A DNA stretch of 64,000 bases from Dryococelus australis (Eukaryota; Arthropoda; Insecta; Phasmatodea; Phasmatidae): positions 174,230,239-174,294,238 of the forward strand of contig CM056998.1 of NCBI GenBank assembly GCA_029891345.1, written 5' to 3'. Below are positions 11,504 to 23,099 of the stretch, in pieces (positions within the stretch are counted from its first letter, which is position 1; each line of letters begins with the position of its first letter). The position numbers and the translations under genes were made by a program. The notes under the pieces are model-generated. The model had not been told where the DNA came from. It saw nothing but the letters and a program-made list of their open reading frames with translations, and ran no database searches.

Positions 11504-12181
11504 TATGCAACGCTCAAAATAGTTGCACCTAACATCACTTGTATTTCAAAGCAGACGGTTTCACCTGAAAATGTTATGCAAAACATTTTAACGAGGAATT
11601 AGTATTTGTAAAGATGTTTTCTTTTGTGTTTAAAGGTTGTTTTATCTGGTAAGGTTAGTGTTTATTGTGTCTGACATAAAATTAACATGACTTTAAAACT
11701 TAATATTTATCTAACTCAAAGGGCAGCATCTTCGCAAATAAAATTATATGCCTAAAAGCATATACTTTACCACTTGTCAGCAAAAAATAGTTTGAACATT
11801 GAGTTTCTTGTATTATGTGTTCATTTTCAGTAACTTCTTGCGGGGAAATCGGAGGATTTATATTAATTTATTTCAATAGACACGCGTCTTTCAATAAACT
11901 GATAATATGTAAGTGCCTATTTGACACCTTTTGCCATCTAATAATGTGTACGTAAGCACCGAGCTGAGTGCAGTGTAACTCATGACAAGGAAAATCAGAG
12001 GACGTGGTTTTGAATGATGAAGTATAAAAGACTGTGAAGAAATCAATTATAATTGCATCATTTGTGTCTGAAAATTGCATGTTTTCTTTGCAGTAAAATA
12101 TGATTAATTACTTTAAAAGACAGACATTTTCCACGCGTGCAAAGTGTCGCCAACAGGTAGCGGCGTGGAGAGGTCTTCTCT

Positions 12182-12201
12182 CCCCCCCCCCCCCCCCCCC
12201 C
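12182..12201 (+). repeat. Homopolymer C run, 20 bases
   Basis: Twenty consecutive C inside the hAT. The related sequence at 20910-20935 has only a short CTCCCCTG there, so the run has expanded in this copy. Confidence 0.9.
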
Positions 12202-13235
12202 TCGAAAACCAACATGACACTGCCCGATTAATAACTTCTCCATGCGCTCTTAGCTGATAGTGCACGCGGGGTATTTAAAATTTGACTTGCATTTGGGGTC
12301 ATATTATTTGTATTTTCAGAGGTTTTGAAAGTTTTAAGTCAGCTTGCATTTTGTGTCTGATTACAATAAATTATATACAATATTTTAAGACATTATTTTC
12401 TTTATTTAAATGATTCTAGGAGAAATGTTTTTAATGTATTATTGACAGTAATATTTTTTTCTAAAATTCAGTGCGAAGGGCATTGGTATCGGTTTTTGGT
12501 ATCGGGGTAACTGTATCAGTATCCATGGTAAGTAACAACTCTAGTATTTGCCCTAAAGGAAGACAACCCTGAATATGAGACGACCCCTTCCTAAAAAAAA
12601 ATATTTAAACCTGAATTCAAGGCCTGTGAAGTGCTGAAAAAATTATTTAGGTTGAAAATATTTTTGCATGAATTTATGACAAACTCTTCAAGAAGAAATG
12701 TTATTATATGAATAATATGATGTATTTTATTTACTTTTAAAGAAAAGCTAATCACAATGAAATAGGTGTGTCTAACCTGGCTGCATGAGCCTCTTTCTTA
12801 CCCTGTAAAACTTTTGCGGGTGTTATATATTCGTGACTTGAGCCATTTTGCTTCCCAGCAAAGCACTTCCTCTTTACAGCCAGGCGACATCAGATAAGGG
12901 GACCCTTGTCAAAGTTGACAGATATAGTCTCAGCACTACAAAAATACATATAACCATAGGACACACAGTATTTAAGCATGAAAAACCTGAGTCAAAATCC
13001 TCTGTCTCATGGCACGTCAATTTTGGAGGATTAACTGCTGCCTGAGTAAAAATTATGAATCGAAGCCAATAGTAATTTTGTGCATGTAACACAAACTTAA
13101 ATATTCTGAACTAGCAGTGTCACATTTATGGTATTTGTGCCTAGGTTTTGAATTGAAGGCGACCCCGAATAGTAGACAACCCCTTTTTTCCTTTTCTGTC
13201 AAAAAATCTTGTCTTCCTTTCAGGTAAATATGGTA

Positions 13236-13510
13236 TATTGAGGCCTGGCAGCTGTATGGACTTTGTTATAAATTTATAGCTTATTCCCAGCGTCTTGAGT
13301 TCTGAGCTATTGTTTGAAGGTGGTAGGGTTCTCACAACTGGTGCTGTAGAAGGAATCAAAATCTTTGTTCTGTGATGCTGCATGTGCTGCAACTGGTTTG
13401 TCTTGTAAGTTGTGGATGTGACCAGCTATAGCTTGTTTGTCTGCTCTGTGGCCATTCGTTCTCTGCCTGAGTGTGTTGGTGGTGAGGCCAATATATTTAG
13501 AATTGCAGTG
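13236..13510 (-). pseudogene. Penelope-like element: GIY-YIG endonuclease domain
   Basis: The minus strand from about 13510 reads CNSKYIGLTTNTLRQRTNGH, the GIY-YIG core with its conserved Arg and His. KPVAAHAA follows near 13400-13375, and after a frameshift the C-terminal block LGISYKFITKSIQLPGLN appears near 13297-13240. The domain nicks target DNA during retrotransposition. Tyr-Ile-Gly is present, but the frameshift near 13330 breaks the protein. Confidence 0.8.
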
Positions 13511-13942
13511 TATAGTCCATTCATGGTTTCTTCGGCCTTTTTGAATCAAACCTTTGAAAAATCTCCCCATGTATGACGTGTTTAGTTATTTTCTAAATAC
13601 GCCCTGTATCACAAGCATTTTATACTTGTGTTCATGAAAGTTACTTTCTTTGCTGTTAAATTGAGATTTTATTCACATTTTATCGATAAATTATAATACT
13701 TCATTTATAAATAATCTGAATAAAAATCAGGGTGAAAATAGGTATGTTGGTATCGCCTAGTGAGAAACAGTTCTTATACAAAATATCATTATAACTGAGT
13801 GTGCACGAATGTGGTGCGTTGTCCCTCCAGTGGAATTCTCCAGACTTGTTAAGCTTAGTTTGTACGAGGCGAAGGAATATCCTGGAAGTAGAAGATTAGC
13901 AAGGCTTCATAAAAGGCTGAAGTAACCGTGAATGGATTATAG
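13511..13942. mobile_element. MITE family A, copy 1, inserted in the Penelope-like endonuclease
   Basis: Ends TATAGTCCATTCATGGTT and the reverse complement of GTAACCGTGAATGGATTATAG are inverted repeats. A second copy, in opposite orientation, is at 59022-59455. It is 432 bp long and non-coding, and it separates two parts of one protein. The target duplication is not clear because the terminal TATAG is itself near-palindromic. Confidence 0.8.
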
Positions 13943-14223
13943 CACTGTAGCTAATATATTAGGTTTACTGTTACACAGTTATAGTTGCCTTGGATGTGGT
14001 ATATATTGCTAGTATGTTTGCTATTAAAAGAAGCTGAGGGTTGGTGGATGGCACAGGAGCCACAGTGTGGGCTATTGCAGGGATGGGATCCTCTGGGAGT
14101 GATACAGTATGGTTGGCATTTGTGGTAGGCTGCAGCTTCGGATGAACCAGTTTGTTGCGGAGGTAAGGTGGCCTTTTGACACTAATCTGGGTAGGTTGGA
14201 GAGCAGGTCTTTTGTTTGTGATG
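13943..14223 (-). pseudogene. Penelope-like element: linker with CxxxxC-type cysteine motif
   Basis: The minus strand reads VITNKRPALQPTQ, RPPYLRNKLVHPKL and then, after a frameshift, a Cys motif (PCNSPHCGSCAIH) near 14090-14050 and YHIQGNYNCVTVN near 14010-13970. This is the linker between RT and GIY-YIG endonuclease in Penelope-like elements and in related GIY-YIG proteins. The TIR element at 13511-13942 separates it from the endonuclease. Confidence 0.75.
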
Positions 14224-16088
14224 ACTATAGTCCATTCCCGATTGGAAGCGGCTTATGAAAATCAACCATTGAAAAAACACTCTACGCATAACATGTCAAC
14301 CTGTTTTTTCAATAACCTGTACTCCTCAAATATATAACACTGTGGTTAACTTTAGAGTACTGTATTATTGAATAAATGAAACTTTACCTTAATACTTTCT
14401 ATAACTTGTCATATTTATTTCTTTTTAAGTATGAATTAACAACAGCAAGAGCAGCGACGTGTTGGCAATGTCCAATAAGAAATAGTTCACAGTTGAAATA
14501 TTATTTTAACCTAGTTTTTTAGTAAACTATTTGTAAATTGAACGAAGCCTATCGAAATATTTAAATATTTAGGTTGCCCCGATGGCAACATATCTCATTT
14601 TTACAGTTTGCGTAGGCTGTAATGGTACGGTGTTGTTTTATCGAGCAAGAAAGCAAGTATCTTTTTGAACGAGGCTTGTCACTCTCTCTTTTTTCTCTCT
14701 TTCACACTCTGGAAGTTTCACTTCGCTAGGAAACAAGAAATTATACATGTTTTCAATTGTAGCATATTTCATACATATTAAAGCAAAATAATGAGTTTTG
14801 AATTTGTAATTTATAACTGAAAAGAGATTTTAATGTTTGAATACTTATTTTAATATATTTAGATATGATGGGGAGGGCAGAAACAAAGTGAAGTTGGCAG
14901 ACATGGTGAGCCATGACATGGCGTGTTGCTTTGTTACCAAACAAAGCGTAAATTATACTCACTCTGAAAAATACTTCAAATTACCACATCACGTTGGTAG
15001 GCATTGTGTTTTTTAAACCTACCTAGGCAAGTTACGATATTGTGATGAATCTGCGTTTCCGTTGCAGTAATAAATATACTGTTATGGTGTCTCGTTAACC
15101 GCTTCGTGTGAAATAGCATGGCGTGGCGACATTATGCTGGATCTGTGTGTGCGTGATTTTAAATATTTAATGTGACCTATTTATACATTTTAAATGTGAA
15201 CTGTTTTTATGACGAAGTTATTTATTTACATCCACGTATGTTTATTTATCACAATGTTGTACCTTTGCCCTGGATGTTAGAAACACAGTCGTGTAATGTG
15301 ATTTTCACCAATCCCAACAAAATAATCAAGACTAGCCCCAATAAATTTCAATAAATCTAATGCACAGTAAATACCAATACATATAAATATGAGCGGAATA
15401 AAAGTTACGGTAGGCTTATTTGTATGTATGTTCACTGCTATATTTTTTAAGTTTGTGTAACAAAAAATGAGTGACATAAGTTGCGTGCTTAATTTTAATG
15501 TCTTTTTCGTTGGACTGATTATTCCTTCGTTATTCTATCTGAGGCCGTCCGTTCAAAGAAATAACCCAACACATATCAATAACAAAAAGTTAAATACTAT
15601 AGTTCATTACTCCGCTGTTGTAACAGTGTTAAACACAGTCACAGCAAAATATTAATGTACATTATGTGTAATGTGATATGTCGTGGAAAATAAATGTTAA
15701 TGTAACACAACTATCATCAATTCAGGCATTTTTTAAATGACATAAAGCTGACCTAAATAATGTTATAGGTCTAAACTGTGAATATTCGTACAAAATGGTT
15801 TTTGCAATAGTCCTGTGACATAATTCTTTGAAAAGCTGTAAACAGTAAACAACACATTTGACAGGTAGAAAAGTAGAAATCACATTTCAATGTTTATGTT
15901 TAGGTGTAGGGAAAGTATACGAACACACACACACACAATGGCATGTAAACGTTGATTTTGATAGATTCTACATGGCAGTCTCATGGCAATGATTGTTTAC
16001 ATTTGGCAGAAGGATACGAAATGGGCCTGCAAGTAGATATTTAGCAGGGCTCCGAGAAAGTCACTTCCAATGGGGAATGGACTATAGT
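14224..16088. mobile_element. TIR element family B, copy 1, inserted in the Penelope-like element
   Basis: The left end ACTATAGTCCATTCCCG followed by ATTGGAAG is inverted at the right end as CTTCCAATGGGGAATGGACTATAGT. A second, inverted copy is at 47861-50061. It is about 1.86 kb and no transposase was recognised. The outermost bases (CTATAGTCCATTC) are the same as those of family A. Confidence 0.8.
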
Positions 16089-16560
16089 GAGGAAGCCAGA
16101 ATTTTGTATTCAGAGTGGAAAATGGTTCTGAGTCTATTTACACTCTCATTATGTGGGACCACCAGGGGTATATCAGAGTTGTTGACCTTGGTTTGTGTTC
16201 CGGTATTTGAGATGGCTTGCTGAATCTGTGTATAAGGGGACTGGGGTAGCCCCTGTCAAGGAATGCATTGGGTTTTTGTTCACACTGTTTATTGAGTTCA
16301 CTGTAGGTGGAGCAGATACATTTGACTCTGGTGGCAAGACTATAGGGTAGGGATTTTTGTCTTGGTATGGGTAGCAGCCATCAAAATGTAGGTACTGAAG
16401 ATTTTTGGTGGGATTGGTGTGTACAGCAGTTTCAATAGTACCATTGTTTAGCGTGTCGGTTCAACATCCAGGAATATGGCATGTGTTTTGCAATATGCTC
16501 AGGTGAACTTGAGTAAACTGCGTGTGTTGAAGATGAGGAGCACCATATTCTGAATTTTTC
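16089..16560 (-). pseudogene. Penelope-like element: C-terminal RT region
   Basis: On the minus strand near 16420-16330 the frame reads NPTKNLQYLHFDGCYP, matching the THQYLHF-SCHP pattern of Penelope reverse transcriptases. After a frameshift it continues PYSLATRVKCICS near 16340-16300, then FLDRGYPSPLIHR near 16255-16215, the usual downstream order. Near 16140-16100 the sequence runs into the border of the inserted TIR element. Confidence 0.75.
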
Positions 16561-16692
16561 ATCTGAATTTGGTTTGAAATTACTCAGTACTTTTAACATG
16601 TTTATGCATGTAACCTATTTTCCATACAATTTGGAAGCATTGCATTAATTCTGAATAACAAAGTAACTTTTATGTGAAATAGTTTCTACACA

Positions 16693-19154
16693 TTGACGCC
16701 GGCTGACAGCCAGCAGCGCTATAGCCCATAATGGCGCACACGTGTCACGTGCTCCTATGTGCGCAAAGAGGCCGATAATTTTAACTTTCCTATAAATGTT
16801 AATTTTTGGGTAAAATGTGTTATGTTGTCTTAACAGTGTTCAATATGACTTAAAACATTTGATAGGTCTTATACTAATTTTGTTTGGTTATGAATATACA
16901 AAGTGCCTACGACACTGAGATTAAGAACACTTAATATTCTGGCATGTACGCCATCACAAAGAGACATTAAAATAATATTCAAATTCATAACAAAATTATA
17001 GAAATGTAAAACAATATCTAATTTAATTTGTGCCATTTTATTTTCAATATAAAATATTTCACTCGACGTGCATAGCACTTCCGCTTATGTGAACCCCGTA
17101 GGCTTGCATGATAGGTCCGTGTGACGCTTGTATCTGGATAGTCTGTCGAGGAGAGTTGGCGAGGTAAGACACTCACATGCGCACTACAACTTTTGTTCAC
17201 TGATGTAGGTTTCCATAGTCAATTTAGTTTACCGGTTAATCTTTGCTTCTTCCAACAGTTATGGTATCCATCCACATGTACATTATATTTAAATCAAATT
17301 AATACTAATTAAATACTAAATGTAACAAATTGTACAACTTAAACAACTTTATGAAAAATACATTTGTGTGCAAGGAACACTGAAATAGTTGCTTGTTAGC
17401 TAAAATGTGATGCCGGCTAACAGCCAGCGATGCTAGAGCCCATGACTGTGCTCATGTGTCACATGTTCTGCACATTCGCAAAGAGGTTGACAATTTTGAA
17501 CTTTCCTATAAATGTTAATCTCAGGGTAAAATGTGTTATATTGTCTTTCAGTGTTTAATATGTTTTTAAATGTTTTAAAGTGTTTGTACTAATTTTAATT
17601 GTTTGGTTATGAATATTCAAAGTGCCCGCTGCATCAAGATTAAGAACACTTAATATTCCGACATGAACGCCATCACAAAGAGACATTGAAATAATATTAA
17701 AATTCATAAGAAAAATATAGAAATGAAAAACAATATTTAATTTAATTTGAGCCATTTAATTTTCAATATAAAATATTTCACTCTGCGTGTGCATAGCACT
17801 TCCGCTTATGTGAACCCCTTAGGCGGCCATGGTAGGTTCGTGCGACGCTGATATCTGCAAAGTCTGTCGAGGAGAGCTGGTAAGGTAAGACACTGTCTCG
17901 TACGCACTACAACTTTTGTCGGATTTAGGTTTCTATAGTCAGTGTAGTTTACCGGTTAATCTTTACATGCGTATGTTTTTGCCAGACATTTTCCCCAGCA
18001 TTATGCTTCTACTTTACTAATTCTTACGCCCTTGTAACATTTTTAACTTAATCGAGGAGAAAGATGTCGGAGAGGTCACGCGACCCGCACATTTTAAATC
18101 AGACACCCACCATCTGCCTATGTTTATGGAATTTCAGTATAACTTCTCTATAATTGCTACATGCAATTTTAAGAGTTTTATATTTATGTATGTATTTGAA
18201 GGGTACTTTTCGTGTTTGAATATTTTACTGCAATATCACGTATAACTACGTGGCCGACCGAAGCCAAGTCTTTGCAGACACCATCATTGCGTTTTAAGAG
18301 CTTATTTATATAACATTGTATGTGCAATCATTTATTTCAGGGTTCTATGTCAGTTTCTTTCAGAGTTCAATGTATTTTTCACGTAAATTTATGCTTTTTG
18401 TACTTGACCATGTGGTCACAGTGTTTGATTTCACCGCCATCAGGCATGTTACAAGCCTGTAACAACGCTAATCTTAAAGAGAATCACTTGCTCAATATGA
18501 ATAATATTTTATCTGAATTTAGTTTGCCGTTTCGTTTGTGTAATTAGTGTACGGTGCAATTATTCCCATCCTAGCCAGCTCTGTGTATAGGCCGTCACCA
18601 GACTAACCACGTGCTGGAGGGCGAGCCCCGACGAGTTTGTGTTAGTGATGCCAAGTAATCACTCGTGTTAGCATGTATTAAGGGTTTTCATTTGTAATTC
18701 ACCGTGTCCTGTCTTCAGGGAAAAACCTTCAGTCCACTCTAGCGGCTGTCGTCCCTCTTCCCTTGTGTAGGCTGTGCTTTCATGTGCCTGAGTGAGATCA
18801 TCCATTTAGGCGTCCGCTAGATTAATTACGGGCTGGGGAGCACCCAAGTGGATTTGGCTAGTCATGACCGAGATAATAATTTCGTTGGCACGTTGATGTG
18901 TATGAACAATGTCAATAAAAACAAGTCTACAGTGAACTCAATTTTTTTTATTCAGTAGTGACAGTGTCCTAGCCACATATGTTTTATCAATTGTTAATTT
19001 CAGTGATGTTTACTAAAAGTATAGTATTGCCAACGTGTTTGTAAGTACACACGGGTGAGATGGACACAGAACCCACAACATCCCTGAGAGCCCTGAGCCC
19101 AAATTACCAGTATTTGTGTCATTGTTCATTTTGTGTCTCACGTGACAGCATCAA
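16693..19154 (-). mobile_element. GCCGGC-ended element, copy 2, with internal duplication
   Basis: This copy is the reverse complement of 60951-62862. One terminus reads TTGACGCCGGCT at 16693, and the other, near 19154, is a degraded CAGCATCAA. Against that copy it has a direct duplication of its terminal 560 bp or so (16699-17260 and 17412-17970), and it lacks about 180 bp near 18540. No convincing gene is present. Confidence 0.8.
16699..17970. repeat. Direct duplication, period 713 bp
   Basis: The block starting GCCGGCTGACAGCCAGCAG at 16699 recurs as GCCGGCTAACAGCCAGCGA at 17412 and stays alignable for about 560 bp. The other ~150 bp of the period, 17260-17411, are not duplicated. Confidence 0.85.
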
Positions 19155-20309
19155 ATGTTTCAATTGAGATTGTAGTGTACATAATTAGAGTGTTAATTAT
19201 TTTATCTAGTGTAAACCCTGATTCAGAAAAATTTCTCTTATTTTAAATAATTTTTATGTTTAACACAACTTCATGACAAAACAATTAATTCCCAAAATGT
19301 ATAACAAATTACGCATTAAAATGCACTAAATTAAAAATAAAATGTACTGCTAACAAATTTTTGAGTATTCTGTAAAATCAAATAAAATCCCGTATTAATG
19401 TAACAATTTTAGAAAATATGTTGTTTATAATAATGGGTGACATTTTGAAGAGTACTTTTACTTCATTTTTTGCAGATTTTATTTCATGATAAAAATTGAC
19501 AATGCACCATAAAATAATAAGACATCCGTGTAGCGATTTATATGAAAATTAATGGTAAACCTGTTATTACATGAAAATCGTTAAAGTTTACTTTTTTTTT
19601 TCTTATATGATTTACAAAAACAGTAACGGATTGGACCTGCAAATATGTAATACATTTGAATTACTGAATATAATATACACATACCTCACTATCACAAAAT
19701 ACAGTTGACTTTCGATGTATCGTTATTGCATGTATTGATAAACTGCATTCACCAACAATTTTTTGTGGTCCCCGCACAAAATTCCTATTTAAATAATGTT
19801 AACATAAACCACTTGTATCGTTTATTGCGTGGAGCATCGATCAAAGTATATTTCGAGCCCGTTCAACCAATATTTCCTGCAACTATAGTTTTGAAGCTGG
19901 TTGTTTATGCGAACGTCTTGTAACTGGATATGAAATACTTAATGTGCGCTACTGTTTATAACTGCTGTGCAGCACGGCGCTTTGTCTAGTGTCTTCCAAA
20001 CACATCTATCTGACACTGCGGCGTGGTGTGATGTATGAGTCTGGCTTACTACTTCCTCTGCACGCCTCCAAGAGAGGAAGTGCTTGCCTATAGCAACAAG
20101 CGTGGCTACCTAGCATCCTCTCTCACCATTCTGTCTGTAAGTCTCAGTGGTGCACTTTCTTTCCTCCTCTCACATGCCATGAGAGGCGAAGCTGGTGTCT
20201 AGCAAAAGGAAAAGAACAAGTGTCTCCGCTGCGCCGCGCAGGCTAGCCTTCACACGCTGACCTAGAGCAAATGTGTGCCTGGCTAACGTAGATATTTTAT
20301 CAAGAATAT
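19155..20309. other. Intron DNA, no assigned element
   Basis: AT-rich to about 19930, then somewhat richer in GC with CT tracts (20040-20290). A possible DNA-transposon end (CAGTTGACTTTCGATG at 19702) has no partner that I could find. Confidence 0.45.
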
Positions 20310-20960
20310 GCGTCGCCCAAAAGTGTTGCACCTATCATCACTTGTATTTCAAAGCAAATGGTTTCGCTTGAAAATGTTACGCAAAACATTTTAACGAGGA
20401 ATTATTAACAGAAGAAAACACCTGTGCAAATAAAAAACAATATTTATTTAACTCGAGGGGCACCATCTTCTCAATTAAAATTATATGCCCAGAAGCATAT
20501 ACCTGACCTCACCTTCTCACCAAAAATTTTTTGTACATAGAGGGACGTGTAATATAAGTATACAGTCCTTTTTCAGTAACTTCTTGTGGGGAAATTGGAG
20601 GATTTATATTAATTAATTTCATGAGAAATGCATTTTTTGAATATACTGATATAATGTAAGGACCTATTCGACACCTTTTACCATCTAATAATGTGTAGGT
20701 AAGCACCGAGCCGAGTGCAGTGTAACTCACGATAGGGGAAATCAGAGGATGTGGTTTTGAATGATTAATTATTAAAGACAGTGAAGAAATCATTTATTTA
20801 TTCTTTTTTGTCTCAAAATTACACGTTTTCTTTGCAGTGAATATATTTCACAACTTTAAAAGACAGACATTTGCCACGCACGTAAGTTGTCGCCAACAAG
20901 TAGTGGCATTGAGAGGTAATCTCCCCTGTTATGAAAACCACTGACCAACAGTAATATCCA
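20310..20960. mobile_element. Partial relative of the hAT at 10601-12543
   Basis: The blocks TTGCACCTA-CATCACTTGTA, AAACATTTTAACGAGGAATT, the GGGGAAAT-GGAGGATTTATA block and GTGTCGCCAACA-type blocks occur in the same order as at 11520-12160. The terminal repeats are not recognisable, so this is an internal fragment or a diverged copy. Confidence 0.7.
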
Positions 20961-21831
20961 TTCTGTTTTCTACGTGTGAAAAAAGGAAATTCCCTACCAG
21001 ATCAGACCCAGATCGCCTAGGTGGGAAGCTAGTGTTCTAGTTGTACGGTGAGCAGGTCCACTATTTTGACAAGTAACCCTCACCTGTACTGTTTTGAATT
21101 TATCATTCATAATCTTCCTTGTTGTTGACCATCAAACCAAATGTGATACGGATGTTTTATACATCTGCCTCGAAAAAAGTGGCTTCATTAACATGAAAAA
21201 GTGATTTCATGTACCACAATCAAATTCATTCACTTTTAGTAAATGTGTGTAACAGTATGGCATACAAAATGAGGCCATAAAAGTCACTTTTCCTTTCACA
21301 TTTCGTACAAAGTTAATTGATTTAAAGACTCTTTATTTCCAGAATTAACACTTAAATCAGTCACCCATGCCAGAAATAAAGAAAAAAATTGTTTGTTTTC
21401 CACTTTTATTTCGAAAAGAAAATAAAGGACCAACCACTTCTACCTGTAATTTACAGCAAGAGAACAGAATTTTTAACCCAGGTTATGTGCTTGCAAAAGT
21501 TCTGAAACAGGACGTGGACATGCACAGCAGGATCAATTCAGTGTAAGACGAGAAATTCAGAATGGTCTCTATTATAAGTGGTTACTTGAATGTGACAATC
21601 TACCATCGTGAATATGTGATGGACAAAGAAAATGAATATGGCGACACATTTAAAAATCTTAAAACATAGTTTTTTTATTGTTATGGTCGTATAACACTGA
21701 AAATATAATATGACTGAATCCATTTTACATAGAATTGTATCGCAAAATACAGTGAAACCTGTTGCTGCAATGCAGTTTATTCCATTTTCCCCATAACAGT
21801 CTTTTTTTGGACGGTCCAGACAACTAACCTA
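20961..21831. other. Intron DNA, no assigned element
   Basis: No gene. A single DNA-transposon-like end (ACAGTGAAACCTGTTG near 21750) lacks a partner. Confidence 0.45.
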
Positions 21832-21983
21832 CCGTATTTTGGCGTGTATAGACCACAGCATGTTCCTTCCCTTCTGATTTCCTTCCTCTCTTTAAGAACT
21901 AAAACATTAAAATTTCTAAACATGTTTGAGGGGGATTTCGAAAAAAGTTTTTATGCCAATATTTTGTATATAAGCCGCACCCC

Positions 21984-22016
<33 letters not shown>

Positions 22017-22040
22017 TGGCCTATACATGCCAAAATATGG
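21832..22040. mobile_element. 209-bp MITE (CCGTATTTTGGC ends, TA target)
   Basis: The left end CCGTATTTTGGCGTGTATAG and the reverse complement of the right end (CCATATTTTGGCATGTATAG) match at 18 of 20 bases. TA flanks both ends (21830-21831 and 22041-22042). The inside includes a 30-base T run at 21986-22015. Confidence 0.85.
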
Positions 22041-22167
22041 TATATGAACAATGTTGAAGAGAACCAGATTTCTACGGCTCTTAAAACATAAATTTCCCGC
22101 TTGCATCAATCACATATTGTGCCCGAAAGCCAAAATATATTTGGAACAATAATTTAGCTATGAAGTA

Positions 22168-22963
22168 CAGTGGATTTCCGATGATTAATTTCTGTTATTT
22201 ACGTTTTACCATATTTCTCATTGGTACATTCACCAACGATTATACGAATCGTTCACTTCTGAACGCTATGTAAATGCAAAACAACACGGATAATCAACAA
22301 CTGATGCTATTAATAGTATTGTTTACATTTTGCAATAGTTTTTTGTGTTCTATAGACTACCATTCTTTTTCTTCGTATGTCTTTACTGCATTTGTAGGTT
22401 GGCTGCAATGAGAAACCATTTTGTATTTTTATTCTTCTTACATGTTTACTGCACCCGTAGGTTGGCAACAGACAATGAAAACGAATATCACAATCTTTGA
22501 CACTATTCAGTTATCTATGGCTTTGTTATTGTAAACTGAATTTGAAATGAGATTAATAAGGCTTTGGCAGTATTTTGACAGGTGTGATTATTATCAAAAC
22601 TATTGGCTGCGTGTTTTGGTTATAATTGGAAAGGTTTGAAAAAGACTTGGCAAGTAATGGCAAATCAATCAGTTGTGATTTAACAGAGGAATTGAGCATG
22701 GTTCAGCTGACAAAGGAACACTGGACAGAAATAAAAATAAATGTAAAATTTTGCTCAATTCAAAGAAGAATTTAAGTTTTTAATTTAAAGTAAATATTTA
22801 ATCATAAATTTACTTGAATATTTTTTGGTTTAAACAAACATGCATTTTGGGGTTATGTATGATATTTCTCTGTTCTGAAATCCAAATCTGCATCCATCGT
22901 TTTCCCCCATGCTTCATGTTTTCTTCTTGGTGCACTGAAAAATGAATAATCGAGAATCCACTG
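22168..22963. mobile_element. 0.8-kb TIR element (CAGTGGAT ends, TA target)
   Basis: The left end CAGTGGATTTCCGATGATTA and the reverse complement of the right end (CAGTGGATTCTCGATTATTC) match well. TA flanks both ends (22166-22167 and 22964-22965). CAGTGG-type ends with a TA target are usual in pogo/Tigger-like elements. No transposase was recognised. Confidence 0.75.
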
Positions 22964-23099
22964 TACACAGAATTGCCAGAAAGTGCAACAGTTTGTAGTC
23001 ATTGTGCTGTATGAAAACTCATGGGAGTTCGCAGCAAACACTAGCTTGGTCTAGTTCAGTTAAAGTTTGAAACTCTGAATTAATAAAAGGATGCAAAAT

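Larger units (their letters stand above)
10601..12543. mobile_element. Non-autonomous hAT transposon with 8-bp target duplication
   Basis: The ends TAGAGTTGTT and AACAACTCTA are inverted repeats. Flanking 8-mers GTATTTAC (10593-10600) and GTATTTGC (12544-12551) differ at one base, the length expected for hAT insertion. Subterminal repeats of GGTATCGG and its reverse complement CCGATACC occur at both ends. No transposase is seen. The element carries a nested TIR element (10810-11503) and a 20-base C run, and part of it (about 11510-12240) is similar to 20310-20960. Confidence 0.8.
10591..13233. mobile_element. TA-flanked TIR element (CCGTATTTAC family), host of a nested hAT
   Basis: If the hAT at 10601-12543 and one target copy are removed, the left end reads CCGTATTTGCCCTAAAGGAA. 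The reverse complement of the right end reads CCATATTTACCTGAAAGGAA. Both are followed by GACAA and flanked by TA (10589-10590 and 13234-13235). The element proper is then about 0.69 kb and non-coding. TA duplication and TIRs place it with Tc1/mariner-type MITEs. Related ends occur at 10810-11503, 21832-22040 and 42328-43137. Confidence 0.7.
13236..16560 (-). mobile_element. Penelope-like retroelement, split into three pieces by two TIR elements
   Basis: On the minus strand the pieces 16560-16089, 14223-13943 and 13510-13236 read, in order, as the end of the RT domain, the Cys-rich linker and the GIY-YIG endonuclease of a Penelope-like element. Gaps at 14224-16088 and 13511-13942 are TIR elements that interrupt the coding sequence. 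The 5' part of the RT is missing. The 3' end abuts the TA element at 13233. All three pieces contain frameshifts, so it is inactive. Confidence 0.8.

Noticed and set aside
13141-13570. GIY-YIG protein as a host gene
   Set aside because: The flanking linker and RT pieces and the frameshifts show that it is the end of a Penelope-like element.
16693-19154. LTR retrotransposon with the 713-bp duplication as LTRs
   Set aside because: The units are only about 150 bp apart, no retroviral-type coding region lies between them, and the element ends in inverted GCCGGC repeats.
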